A model generated the notes under the pieces. That model ran no database searches, was not told where the DNA came from, and saw only the letters and a list, made by a program, of their open reading frames with translations. A stretch of DNA of 64,000 nucleotides from JAWLBY01 sp041687455. GTDB lineage: Bacteria; Pseudomonadota; Gammaproteobacteria; Xanthomonadales; Xanthomonadaceae. Numbering within the stretch: position 1 is the stretch's first letter; the number at the start of each line of letters is the position of its first letter. This document shows, one piece after another, positions 51,515 to 60,842 of this stretch. The DNA lies in the NCBI GenBank assembly GCA_041687455.1, contig JAWLBY010000013.1:51356-115355 (forward strand), written 5' to 3'. Both the position numbers and the translations under genes were made by a program.

Positions 51515-52885
51515 TCAGCGTTTCTTCTGCGGCCGCTGCCAGCCGCTGACCGTCGACTGGCGCGCGCGGGCCAGCGTCAGTTCTCCGGCCGGCGCGGCGC
51601 GGCTGATCGTCGAACCGGCGCCGATCGTGGCGCCCGCCCCGATCTCGACCGGCGCCACCAGCGCCGAATTGGAGCCAATGAAGGCGTCGTCGCCGATCCG
51701 CGTCAGGTGCTTGTTGGCGCCGTCGTAGTTGCAGGTGATCGTGCCGGCACCGATGTTTACCCGCTCGCCGATGTCGGCGTCGCCGATGTAGCTCAGGTGA
51801 TTGGCCTTGCTGCCACGACCGATCCGGCTTTTCTTGATCTCGACGAAGTTGCCGACATGGGCCTCGGCCGCCAGCTCGGCACCGGGACGCAGCCGCGCGA
51901 ACGGGCCGATCGTGCAATCCGGTCCGACCACCGCGCCATCGAGGTCGCAGTGCGACTGCACCACCGTGCCGGGCCCGAGCCGCACGTTGCGCAGGCGGCA
52001 GAACGGCCCGATCCGGACGCCGGCGGCGAGCTCGACCTCGCCCTCGATCACGACGTCGATGTCGATCTCGACGTCGCGACCGACCGCGAGCCGGCCGCGC
52101 AGCTCGAAGCGCGCCGGGTCGGCGATCCGGACGCCGGCAGCGCACAGCCTGCGCGCTTCGCGCAACTGGAAGCGGCGCTCGAGCTGCGCGAGCTGCCACG
52201 GATCGTTGGCGCCATCGGCCTCGCCCGGCTCGCCGCAGCCGAGTGCCCGCGCCGGCGTGCCTTCGCTGCGCGCGATTGCGAACACATCGGTCAGGTAGTA
52301 CTCCCCCTGCGCGTTGTCGTTCGACAGCGCACCGAGCCAGCGACGCAACGCCGCCGCCGGTGCGCAGATAACGCCGGTGTTGACGACCCGCACCGCGCGC
52401 TGCGCTTCGCTGGCGTCCTTGTGTTCGACGATCGCCTCGACCCGGCCCTGCGCGTCGACCAGCACGCGGCCGTAGCCGGTCGGGTCATCGAGCGTATCGG
52501 TCAGCACCGCAAGGCCGCCGGCGGCATCGTCCAGCAGTGCCTGCAGGGTCGGCGTCGTCAGCAGTGGCACGTCGCCGTACAGCACCAGCACCCGTGCATC
52601 GTCCGGCACCGCCGGCATCGCCTGCGAGACCGCGTGGCCGGTGCCATGCTGCTGCGCCTGTTCGGCCCAGCGCAGGTCGGCGTCTGCGTCGAACGCCGCC
52701 CGCACCTGCTCGCCGCCGTGGCCGTACACGACGTGGATGCCGGATGCGTCGAGCTCGCGTGCGCGATCGATCACATGTCCCAGCATCGGCCGACCGCCGA
52801 TCGTGTGCAGCACCTTCGGTTTCAGCGATTTCATGCGCTTGCCCTCGCCGGCGGCGAGGATCACGACGTGCAGCGGCTCGGTCAT
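51515..52885 (-). CDS. glmU: Bifunctional GlmU uridyltransferase/acetyltransferase
   Basis: A 456-residue enzyme that makes UDP-N-acetylglucosamine for peptidoglycan and LPS. The N-terminal uridyltransferase has VVILAAGEGKRMKSLKPKVLH, and HVVYGHGGEQVRAA and QHGTGHAVSQAMP follow. The C-terminal half is a left-handed beta-helix with hexapeptide repeats and the acetyl-CoA site (NFVEIKKSRIGRGSKANHLSY, TCNYDGANKHLT). It lies downstream of the atp operon, the usual xanthomonad place, behind the atpC terminator. Confidence 0.97.
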   Translation of the reverse strand: MTEPLHVVILAAGEGKRMKSLKPKVLHTIGGRPMLGHVIDRARELDASGIHVVYGHGGEQVRAAFDADADLRWAEQAQQHGTGHAVSQAMPAVPDDARVLVLYGDVPLLTTPTLQALLDDAAGGLAVLTDTLDDPTGYGRVLVDAQGRVEAIVEHKDASEAQRAVRVVNTGVICAPAAALRRWLGALSNDNAQGEYYLTDVFAIARSEGTPARALGCGEPGEADGANDPWQLAQLERRFQLREARRLCAAGVRIADPARFELRGRLAVGRDVEIDIDVVIEGEVELAAGVRIGPFCRLRNVRLGPGTVVQSHCDLDGAVVGPDCTIGPFARLRPGAELAAEAHVGNFVEIKKSRIGRGSKANHLSYIGDADIGERVNIGAGTITCNYDGANKHLTRIGDDAFIGSNSALVAPVEIGAGATIGAGSTISRAAPAGELTLARARQSTVSGWQRPQKKR

Positions 52886-53090
52886 GCGGAACGACTCCGG
52901 ACGCGAAGGATCAGGCGGTTGATGCTAATCGATGCGGAGCAGGCGGTATGCACTGCGCCCGCGCGATGCGGCAATGGTTCATCAAGCGAGCCGCGCGGCG
53001 CGCCATTGCTGCACCGGCGACGCACGACACGGCGCCTCGGCCCATTGCGACGATCGACCGAATGGATCGTCCGGATGCCGCCGGCACGGC

Positions 53091-53121
53091 GGAAAGAAGA
53101 ACGCCGGCGCGAGGCCGGCGT
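53091..53121 (-). terminator. Terminator of the ATP synthase operon
   Basis: ACGCCGG (53101-53107) pairs with CCGGCGT (53115-53121); read on the minus strand TTCTTCTTTCC (53100-53090) follows. It sits 27 nt after the atpC stop. Confidence 0.7.
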
Positions 53122-53147
53122 CCGTGACGAGCCCTGTGTGGCGTGCG

Positions 53148-53570
53148 TCAGTGTTTCAGGTTCTTGCGCAGCCGCTCGAGCGCCTGCAACTGCGCCATCG
53201 CCTCGGCCAGTCGCGCCTGCGCCTGGGCGATTTCCATCGCCTCGGAACGGTTGGCGATCGCGCGCTCGGCCTCTTCCTTGGCCTTGCGTGCCGACGCCTC
53301 GTCGAGGTCGGCGGCGCGGATCGCGGTGTCGGTCAGGATCGTGACGACCTGCGGCTGCACCTCGAGGATGCCGCCCGACACGTAGAAGAACTGCTCCTCA
53401 CCGCCTTCGAGGATCACGCGAACCTGGCCCGGCTTCAACCGGGTGATCAGTGGGGCGTGCCGCGGCGCGATGCCGAGCTCACCCATCTCGCCGGTCGCGA
53501 CGACCATCTCGACCTGGCCGTGGAAGATCTCGTTCTCGGCGCTGACGATGTCGCAGCGGATTGTGGCCAT
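53148..53570 (-). CDS. atpC: ATP synthase epsilon subunit
   Basis: A 140-residue central-stalk subunit that couples rotation and inhibits hydrolysis. The N-terminal beta sandwich (MATIRCDIVSAENEIFHGQVE, GELGIAPRHAPLIT) and the C-terminal helical hairpin (ARKAKEEAERAI) are present. The ATG at 53570 gives the family start; a longer frame upstream reads through element C and is unsupported. It is the last gene of the operon. Confidence 0.96.
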   Translation of the reverse strand: MATIRCDIVSAENEIFHGQVEMVVATGEMGELGIAPRHAPLITRLKPGQVRVILEGGEEQFFYVSGGILEVQPQVVTILTDTAIRAADLDEASARKAKEEAERAIANRSEAMEIAQAQARLAEAMAQLQALERLRKNLKH

Positions 53571-53595
53571 TTCTCTCTCGCTTCGCTCGTTCGAA

Positions 53596-53697
53596 CGGGA
53601 ATCGGGAATCGGGAATCGGGGTTGGTCGGAGCCGAAGCCCCCACTCGTGCCGAACACCCGCCTCTACGAATCCCGAATCTCCAATCCCGAATCCCGG
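53596..53697 (-). repeat. Heptamer inverted-repeat element C (atpD-atpC spacer)
   Basis: Arms at 53596-53625 (GGGAAT type on the plus strand) and 53667-53697 (GGGATT type when read on the minus strand) flank a 41-nt loop. The element begins 17 nt after the atpD stop and ends 25 nt before the atpC start. The loop carries GCGGGTGTTCGGC on the minus strand, shared with element B. Confidence 0.8.
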
Positions 53698-53714
53698 AAG
53701 ATGCCGGCAGTCGC

Positions 53715-55124
<1,410 letters not shown>

Positions 55125-55186
55125 TGGTTTGCTCCGTTAGCTAACTTTGCTTGCAGGCGGCGAGATGCCGCTTGCGATTTACTGTT

Positions 55187-55272
55187 CGGGAATCGGGAGT
55201 GGGGAATCGTTAAAGCAGGAGCGCCAGCGCGCACTGTCCTTGCTTGTCCCATTCACCATTCACCATTCCCGG
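55187..55272 (-). repeat. Heptamer inverted-repeat element D (atpG-atpD spacer)
   Basis: Arms at 55187-55209 and 55248-55272 of GGGAAT type flank a loop of under 40 nt. Read on the transcribed strand, the loop begins GGGACAAGC and ends TTTAACGATTCCCC, resembling the two ends of the gene in element A (TACAAGC and TCTAACCATTCCCC). It begins 6 nt after the atpG stop and ends 62 nt before the atpD start. Confidence 0.75.
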
Positions 55273-55278
55273 CGGTCA

Positions 55279-56142
55279 TCAGACCGCAGCCGCACCACCC
55301 ACGATCTCGGAGATTTCCTGCGTGATCGCGGCCTGGCGGGCCTTGTTGTAGATCAGGTTAAGCGTGTCGATCAGTTTGGTCGCGTTGTCCGATGCGGCCT
55401 TCATCGCCACCATCCGCGCCGCGTGCTCGCTCGCCTGGTTCTCGAGCAGCGCCTGATAGACCAGCGATTCGACGTAGCGGGTCAGCACGTCGTCCAGCAC
55501 GGTCGGGGCATCCGGCTCGTAGATGTAGTCCCAGTCGTGCCGCGCATCCAGTTCCTCGGACGCCGGCAGCGGCAGCAACTGGTCGACGGTCGGCTTCTGC
55601 GACATCGTGTTGACGAAGTCGTTGTAGCAGAGGAACACCCGGTCGGCTCCATTGGCGCCATAGGAGTCGACCATCACCTTGATGACGCCGATCAGTTGCT
55701 CGACCTTCGGCTGTTCGCCGAGATGCGCGACCGACGCCAGCATGTTGACCTTCAGGCGCCGGAACAACGCGGTCGCCTTCTGGCCGATCGTGACGACGTC
55801 GATCTCGACACCCTTGTCCTGCCACTGCCGCATGTCGGCGAGGATCTTGCGGAACAGCGACGAGTTCAGGCCGCCGCACAGGCCGCGATCGGTCGACACG
55901 ATGATGTAACCGACCCGATCGACTTCCTCGCGCTCGACCAGATACGGATGCTGGTACTCGGAGTTCGCCTTGGCGATGTGGCCGATCATCTGCCGCATCA
56001 GCCGCGCGTACGGACGCGAGGACTTCATCCGGTCCTGCGCCTTGCGGATCTTGGATGCCGAGACCATCTCGAGTGCGCGCGTCACCTTGCGGGTGTTCTG
56101 CACCGACTTGATCTTGGTCTTGATTTCGCGGCCGCCTGCCAT
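55279..56142 (-). CDS. atpG: ATP synthase gamma subunit
   Basis: A 287-residue rotor shaft of F1. The start MAGGREIKTKIKSVQNTRKVTRALE and the C-terminal ASDNATKLIDTLNLIYNKARQAAITQEI are diagnostic. It is read between atpA and atpD with heptamer elements E and D in the two spacers. Confidence 0.98.
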   Translation of the reverse strand: MAGGREIKTKIKSVQNTRKVTRALEMVSASKIRKAQDRMKSSRPYARLMRQMIGHIAKANSEYQHPYLVEREEVDRVGYIIVSTDRGLCGGLNSSLFRKILADMRQWQDKGVEIDVVTIGQKATALFRRLKVNMLASVAHLGEQPKVEQLIGVIKVMVDSYGANGADRVFLCYNDFVNTMSQKPTVDQLLPLPASEELDARHDWDYIYEPDAPTVLDDVLTRYVESLVYQALLENQASEHAARMVAMKAASDNATKLIDTLNLIYNKARQAAITQEISEIVGGAAAV

Positions 56143-56167
56143 TTGCTTGCTCGCTTCGCTCGCTTCG

Positions 56168-56313
56168 CGGGAATCGGGAATAGTGAATGGTTAACGCGGG
56201 GGTGTCGCTCATTTCCCGCCCAACGCCGCTTCCCGATGCCCGGTTGTCTGGTGGGATCGAATCGGTCGGGGTGCCGGGAACCGCTTGTACGATTCCCGAT
56301 TCCCCATTTCCGG
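56168..56313 (-). repeat. Heptamer inverted-repeat element E (atpA-atpG spacer)
   Basis: Arms at 56168-56190 and 56290-56313. On the transcribed strand the left end matches element A at 32 of 33 positions, through the arm and into the gene (ending CGTACAAGCG). The right end (GAGCGACAC, then CCGC, then TAACCATTC) also matches the last codons and stop of the IVP-like gene in A. The middle of the gene is missing. It begins 4 nt after the atpA stop and ends 25 nt before the atpG start. Confidence 0.85.
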
Positions 56314-56317
56314 CGCC

Positions 56318-57859
56318 TCAGAACGTCTGCTTGTACTCGCTGATGATCTGCTTGTACTTGCCTTCGATCTCGTCGCTCCAGTCGCCGGAGGCGACGATCT
56401 GCCGCTCGAGGTCGCCGTAGCTGTTGGTCATGTGCGCGTGCAGGCCGGCTTCGAAGGCGAGCAGCTTGGCAACCGGCACGTCGTCGAGGTAGCCCTCGTT
56501 GACGGCGTAGATCGTCAGCGCCATCTGCGCGATGTTCATCGGCGCGTACTGCTTCTGCTTCATCAGCTCGGTGACGCGCTGGCCGCGCTCGAGCTGCTTT
56601 CGGGTCGCTTCGTCGAGGTCCGACGCGAACTGCGCGAAGGCGGCCAGTTCACGGTACTGCGCCAGCGCGATGCGGATGCCGCCGGACAGCTTCTTCATGA
56701 TCTTGGTCTGCGCGGCACCACCGACGCGCGACACCGAGATACCGGCATTCACGGCCGGGCGGATGCCGGCGTTGAACAGGTCGGTCTCGAGGAAGATCTG
56801 GCCGTCGGTGATCGAGATCACGTTGGTCGGCACGAACGCCGAGACGTCGCCGGCCTGCGTCTCGATGATCGGCAGCGCGGTCAGCGAACCGGTCTTGCCC
56901 TTCACCTCGCCGTTGGTGAACTTCTCGACGTAGTCCTCGTTGACGCGCGCGGCGCGCTCGAGCAGACGCGAGTGGAGGTAGAACACGTCACCCGGATACG
57001 CTTCGCGGCCCGGCGGGCGGCGCAGCAGCAGCGAGATCTGCCGGTAGGCGACGGCCTGCTTGGACAGATCGTCGTAGACGATCAGTGCGTCTTCGCCGCG
57101 ATCGCGGAAGAACTCACCCATCGTGCAGCCGGAGTAGGCGGCGATGTACTGCATCGCGGCCGATTCGGACGCCGACGCGGCGACCACGATCGTATGCGCC
57201 AGCGCGCCGTTCTCTTCCAGCCGGCGCACGACGTTGGCGATCGAGCTGTTCTTCTGGCCAATCGCGACGTAGATGCACTTAACGCCGGTGCCCTTCTGGT
57301 TGATGATCGCGTCGATCGCCAGTGCGGTCTTGCCGGTCTGGCGGTCGCCGATGACCAGTTCGCGCTGACCACGACCGACCGGGATCATCGCGTCGACCGA
57401 CTTGTAGCCGGTCTGCACCGGCTGCGACACCGACTTGCGCCAGATCACGCCCGGAGCGACCTTCTCGACCGGCGCGGTCAGCTTGGCATCGATCGGACCC
57501 TTGCCGTCGATCGGCTCGCCCAGCGCGTTGACGACGCGGCCGAGCAGTTCCGTACCGATCGGCACCTCGAGGATGCGGCCGGTGGTCTTCGCGGTGTTGC
57601 CTTCGCTCAGATGCTCGTAGTCACCCAGCACGACCGCGCCGACCGAGTCACGCTCAAGGTTCAGCGCCAGCGCGAAGGTGTTTTCCGGCAGCTCGATCAT
57701 CTCGCCCTGCATCACGTCGGCGAGGCCGTGGATGCGGACGATGCCGTCGGAGACCGAGGTCACGACGCCTTCGTTGCGCGCTTCGGCGGCGAGCTTGACC
57801 TTCTCGATGCGGCTCTTGATCAGATCGCTGATTTCGGACGGGTTGAGCTGGGTTTGCAT
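56318..57859 (-). CDS. atpA: ATP synthase alpha subunit
   Basis: A 513-residue regulatory F1 subunit. GDRQTGKTALA is its Walker A at about 169, and VRRLEENGALAHTI and RPAVNAGISVSRVGG follow. It starts with MQTQLNPSEISDLIKSRIE. The gene is intact and of normal length. Confidence 0.99.
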   Translation of the reverse strand: MQTQLNPSEISDLIKSRIEKVKLAAEARNEGVVTSVSDGIVRIHGLADVMQGEMIELPENTFALALNLERDSVGAVVLGDYEHLSEGNTAKTTGRILEVPIGTELLGRVVNALGEPIDGKGPIDAKLTAPVEKVAPGVIWRKSVSQPVQTGYKSVDAMIPVGRGQRELVIGDRQTGKTALAIDAIINQKGTGVKCIYVAIGQKNSSIANVVRRLEENGALAHTIVVAASASESAAMQYIAAYSGCTMGEFFRDRGEDALIVYDDLSKQAVAYRQISLLLRRPPGREAYPGDVFYLHSRLLERAARVNEDYVEKFTNGEVKGKTGSLTALPIIETQAGDVSAFVPTNVISITDGQIFLETDLFNAGIRPAVNAGISVSRVGGAAQTKIMKKLSGGIRIALAQYRELAAFAQFASDLDEATRKQLERGQRVTELMKQKQYAPMNIAQMALTIYAVNEGYLDDVPVAKLLAFEAGLHAHMTNSYGDLERQIVASGDWSDEIEGKYKQIISEYKQTF

Positions 57860-57916
57860 GGTGCGTCCCTTGGGTCGTCCGGCGATGAGGCCGGCGCTGT
57901 TTCTAGGAAAAATTGA

Positions 57917-58447
57917 TTACTGGGCCAGCGAGGCTTCGAGCCGCTGCAGCTTGCCGCGCACCGAACCGTCGATGACGATTTCGCCGGCATCGATGATCGC
58001 GCCGCCGATCAGCGCCGGATCCTGCTGCTGGCTGACGACGATCTCGCGCCCGAAGCGCGCCTTCAGCGGCGCGGTCAGGCGCGCCACGTCCTCATCCGAC
58101 AGCGGCTGCGCAGAGGTGATCGTGACCCGCAGCGTGCGTTCTTCCTCGGAGCGCGCCTGCTCGTACAGCGCGGCGATCTCGGGCAGCAGCTCCAGGCGGC
58201 CGTTCTCGGCCAGCACGTCGATGAACTGGCGGAAGTTCGGATCGACGTCGCCGTTCGGCAGCAGCAGATGCAGCAGGTCGCTTTCGGAAAGCCCCGGATG
58301 GCCGAGCAGGCTGCGGATGCGCTCGTCAGCCGCCATCGAGCCGGCGAAGCCGAGCAGCGACGACCACTGCGGCAGGCGACCGTGGTCGCGCGCGAGTGAA
58401 AACGCGGCGCGGGCGTAGGGACGGGCGAGGGTCAGTGCGTTGCTCAT
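57917..58447 (-). CDS. atpH: ATP synthase delta subunit
   Basis: A 176-residue peripheral-stalk subunit, starting MSNALTLARPYARAAFSLA and ending with the typical KARFGREIVVSQQQDPALIGG and DGSVRGKLQRLEASL. It lies 57 nt before atpA. Confidence 0.96.
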   Translation of the reverse strand: MSNALTLARPYARAAFSLARDHGRLPQWSSLLGFAGSMAADERIRSLLGHPGLSESDLLHLLLPNGDVDPNFRQFIDVLAENGRLELLPEIAALYEQARSEEERTLRVTITSAQPLSDEDVARLTAPLKARFGREIVVSQQQDPALIGGAIIDAGEIVIDGSVRGKLQRLEASLAQ

Positions 58448-58479
58448 GGCTTACGTCCAGTGGCAGTCGGAGCAGTCGA

Positions 58480-58950
58480 TCAGAGCTGGGTCGCCAGCTC
58501 GTCGAGCAGCGCGCGGTGCGCGTTGGCGTCGATCTCGCGACGGATCACCTTCTCGGCACCGACCACGGCCAGCGCGGCGACCTGCTTGCGCAGCTCCTCG
58601 CGCATCCGGTTGGCGGCAACGTCGATCTCGGCCAGCGCCAGCTTCTTCTGGTTGCCGGCCTCGGCGATCGCGTCTTCCTTCGCCTTGTCGATGATCTGGT
58701 TGGCGCGGCTGTTGGCCTGCTCGATGATCTCGTTGGCCTTGTTGCGCGCTTCGCGCAGCAGCTCGTTGACGCGCTCTTCGGCCTGGGCCAGATCCTTGTG
58801 GCTGCGGTCGGCCGCGGCCAGGCCTTCGGCGATCCGCGCCTGACGTTCCTCGATCGCCTTCATCAACGGCGGCCAGATGAACTTCATCGTGAACCAGATC
58901 AGGATCGCGAAGCTCAGCGCCTGCAGGAAAAACGTGTAATTCAGATCCAT
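58480..58950 (-). CDS. atpF: ATP synthase b subunit
   Basis: A 156-residue stator subunit: one N-terminal membrane helix (YTFFLQALSFAILIWFTMKF) and a long charged helix (RQARIAEGLAAADRSHKDLA) that reaches to F1. It is followed 32 nt later by atpH. Confidence 0.97.
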   Translation of the reverse strand: MDLNYTFFLQALSFAILIWFTMKFIWPPLMKAIEERQARIAEGLAAADRSHKDLAQAEERVNELLREARNKANEIIEQANSRANQIIDKAKEDAIAEAGNQKKLALAEIDVAANRMREELRKQVAALAVVGAEKVIRREIDANAHRALLDELATQL

Positions 58951-59002
58951 GGAAGCTCTCGCTAACGCGGGCGCGCGGGCGCCGCTTCAGGCGGCGACCG
59001 CA

Positions 59003-59034
59003 GGAAAACCGACCGGGCGGCACGCGCCGCCCGG
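59003..59034 (-). promoter_or_regulatory. Strong hairpin after atpE, inside the atp operon
   Basis: CCGGGCGGC (59013-59021) and GCCGCCCGG (59026-59034) form a perfect 9-bp stem with a 4-nt loop, 17 nt after the atpE stop. TCGGTTTTCC follows on the transcribed strand. It looks like a partial terminator or a 3' stabiliser that would raise atpE message over downstream genes, matching the need for many c subunits. The function is inferred. Confidence 0.55.
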
Positions 59035-59051
59035 CAGTACCACTGGAGCGC

Positions 59052-59336
59052 TTAGGCGCCCGCGGCGGCCTTGACGACTTCGCCGAGCAGCGGGTTGGCG
59101 ATCGCGAAGAACATCGCAATGGCCAGGCCGATGATGAACGCCGCGTCGATCAGGCCGGCGAGCAGGAACATGCGGGCCTGCAGCATCGGAACCAGTTCCG
59201 GCTGACGAGCGGCCGACTCGAGGAACTTCGAGCCCATGATGCCGATACCGATACAGGCACCCATCGCACCGAGGCCGATGATCAGGCCGGCGGCAATGGC
59301 GGTGTAGCTCTGGACCAGCGCGATGAACTCTTGCAT
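59052..59336 (-). CDS. atpE: ATP synthase c subunit
   Basis: A 94-residue two-helix proteolipid that forms the rotor ring. The proton-binding carboxylate is Asp64 in LAGLIDAAFIIG, and the polar loop is SAARQPEL. No sodium-type signature is present, so a proton ring is expected. The ATG at 59336 is chosen because upstream sequence in frame is not family-like. Confidence 0.97.
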   Translation of the reverse strand: MQEFIALVQSYTAIAAGLIIGLGAMGACIGIGIMGSKFLESAARQPELVPMLQARMFLLAGLIDAAFIIGLAIAMFFAIANPLLGEVVKAAAGA

Positions 59337-59428
59337 GACAACTCTCCGGTTAACGTTGGTTTTTGAAGCAGTAGATCGGGTACAGCAGTTCTCGACCGGC
59401 CGCCGTCGGCAGCCGGATCCGGTTCGGA

Positions 59429-60259
59429 TCAGTGATGCTCGTGCGCCATCGCCAGGTAGACGACGGTCAGGACCATGAAGATGAACGCCTGCAGCAGGAT
59501 GATCAGGATGTGGAAGATCGCCCATGCGGCGTTGAAGACCACGCCCGGCAGGAAGGTGACCCAGCTCGCCGCCAGGCCGGCGATCAGCATGAACACCAGC
59601 TCGCCGCCATACATGTTGCCGAACAGTCGCATCGCCAGCGAAATCGGCTTCGACAGGTATTCGACCAGGTTCAGGAAGAAGTTCGGCAGCGCCAGCGCCG
59701 CCTTCGAACCGGCGCCGTCAGCGTGGAACGGCGCGGTGAACAGCTCCTTGGTGAAGCCCCAGCCGCCCTTGGCCTTGATCGAATAGAAGATCGTCAGCAG
59801 GAACACCACCGTCGACATCGCCAGCGTGGTGTTGAGGTCGGCGGTCGGCACCAGCCGCCAATAGGTATGGTGCGCGGCTTCCTCGCCGGCGATGTAGTGG
59901 ACGCCGATGCCGACCAGGTCGAGCGGCAGCAGGTCCATGGCGTTCATCAGGAACACCCACATGAAGATCGTCAGCGCGAGCGGCGCGATGAAGCCGCGGT
60001 TGCCGTGGAACACGTCGCGGACCTGGCCGTCGACGAATTCGACCACCATCTCGACGAACGCCTGGCCCTTGCTCGGCACGCCCGAGGTGGCCTTGCGCGC
60101 CATCGACCAGAACCAGAAGCAGAACAGCAGGCCGAGGCCGAGGCCGACCGCCCAACTGTCCAGGTGCACGGCGTTGTCGCCGAACGGCACGCGGTTGTGC
60201 GTCAGATGGTGCTGGATGTATTCGGTCAGACCGCCGGAGGAGCCGGATTCCGCAGCCAC
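59429..60259 (-). CDS. atpB: ATP synthase a subunit
   Basis: A 276-residue Fo subunit with five to six membrane helices. The essential arginine is in SLAMRLFGNMYGGEL, and the ending FIFMVLTVVYLAMAHEHH is typical. It begins 4 nt after the atpI stop. Confidence 0.98.
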   Translation of the reverse strand: MAAESGSSGGLTEYIQHHLTHNRVPFGDNAVHLDSWAVGLGLGLLFCFWFWSMARKATSGVPSKGQAFVEMVVEFVDGQVRDVFHGNRGFIAPLALTIFMWVFLMNAMDLLPLDLVGIGVHYIAGEEAAHHTYWRLVPTADLNTTLAMSTVVFLLTIFYSIKAKGGWGFTKELFTAPFHADGAGSKAALALPNFFLNLVEYLSKPISLAMRLFGNMYGGELVFMLIAGLAASWVTFLPGVVFNAAWAIFHILIILLQAFIFMVLTVVYLAMAHEHH

Positions 60260-60263
60260 GGGA

Positions 60264-60638
60264 TCACCCTTGGGATTTCATTCTGAAAGCGAGCAGGGGA
60301 GCGATCATCGCCGCGGCCAATCCGGCCAGCAGCGGCAACGCGGGCAAGGCCCAACGCGCCAGCGCCAGATACAGCGCGACCACGATCACCAGCCACTTCA
60401 GGGCGATTCCGCCGAGCACTCCGAACAGCGCCGCGTACGGCCCGACCACTCCTCGCGAGAAGGAACGCCAGGCCATCAGCGCGCTGCCGAGTGTTGCCGA
60501 ACCACCGCCCAGCATCACCGAGAGCGCCGCGCGCGCATCGAGCATCAGCCAGACCAGGGCAAGCAGCGCGACGACGATGGCCTGTACCAGCACCACCCGT
60601 TTTGCCTGTTGCCGGCCGGCGGCTACGGAATTGAGCAC
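60264..60638 (-). CDS. atpI: ATP synthase subunit I
   Basis: A 124-residue four-helix membrane protein (VVLVQAIVVALLALVWLML near the start) of the AtpI family that assists c-ring assembly. The GGGSATLGSALMAWRSF segment is characteristic. It is the first gene of the operon. Confidence 0.88.
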   Translation of the reverse strand: MLNSVAAGRQQAKRVVLVQAIVVALLALVWLMLDARAALSVMLGGGSATLGSALMAWRSFSRGVVGPYAALFGVLGGIALKWLVIVVALYLALARWALPALPLLAGLAAAMIAPLLAFRMKSQG

Positions 60639-60699
60639 GCGACGGACCCGGGGACGAAATTCGGTGAATCGGCCTGAAAGCAGCCTACCAAGACGGTAA

Positions 60700-60729
60700 A
60701 TGTTAGCAGGCGCTTAAAATCCGGCGCAA
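60700..60729 (-). promoter_or_regulatory. Putative promoter of the atp operon
   Basis: On the minus strand TTGCGC (60729-60724), 18 bases, then TAACAT (60705-60700), 62 nt upstream of the atpI ATG. The AT-rich stretch stands out from the GC-rich flanks. Neither hexamer is perfect. Confidence 0.4.
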
Positions 60730-60842
60730 GTTGCCGGATCGTCGGGAGTTTTGCTCGAGGCCGCCGCCCCCCGGAACTCGCCCCGACCGGCCGCCCTCTG
60801 CACCGGCCCGCGACCACGGTCGGGCGCCCGCCAGCGCGGCGA

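Noticed and set aside
53596..53697. CRISPR array suggested by short regular repeats in the heptamer elements
   Set aside because: Units are 7 bp and contiguous without spacers, arranged as inverted arms; no cas genes are present.
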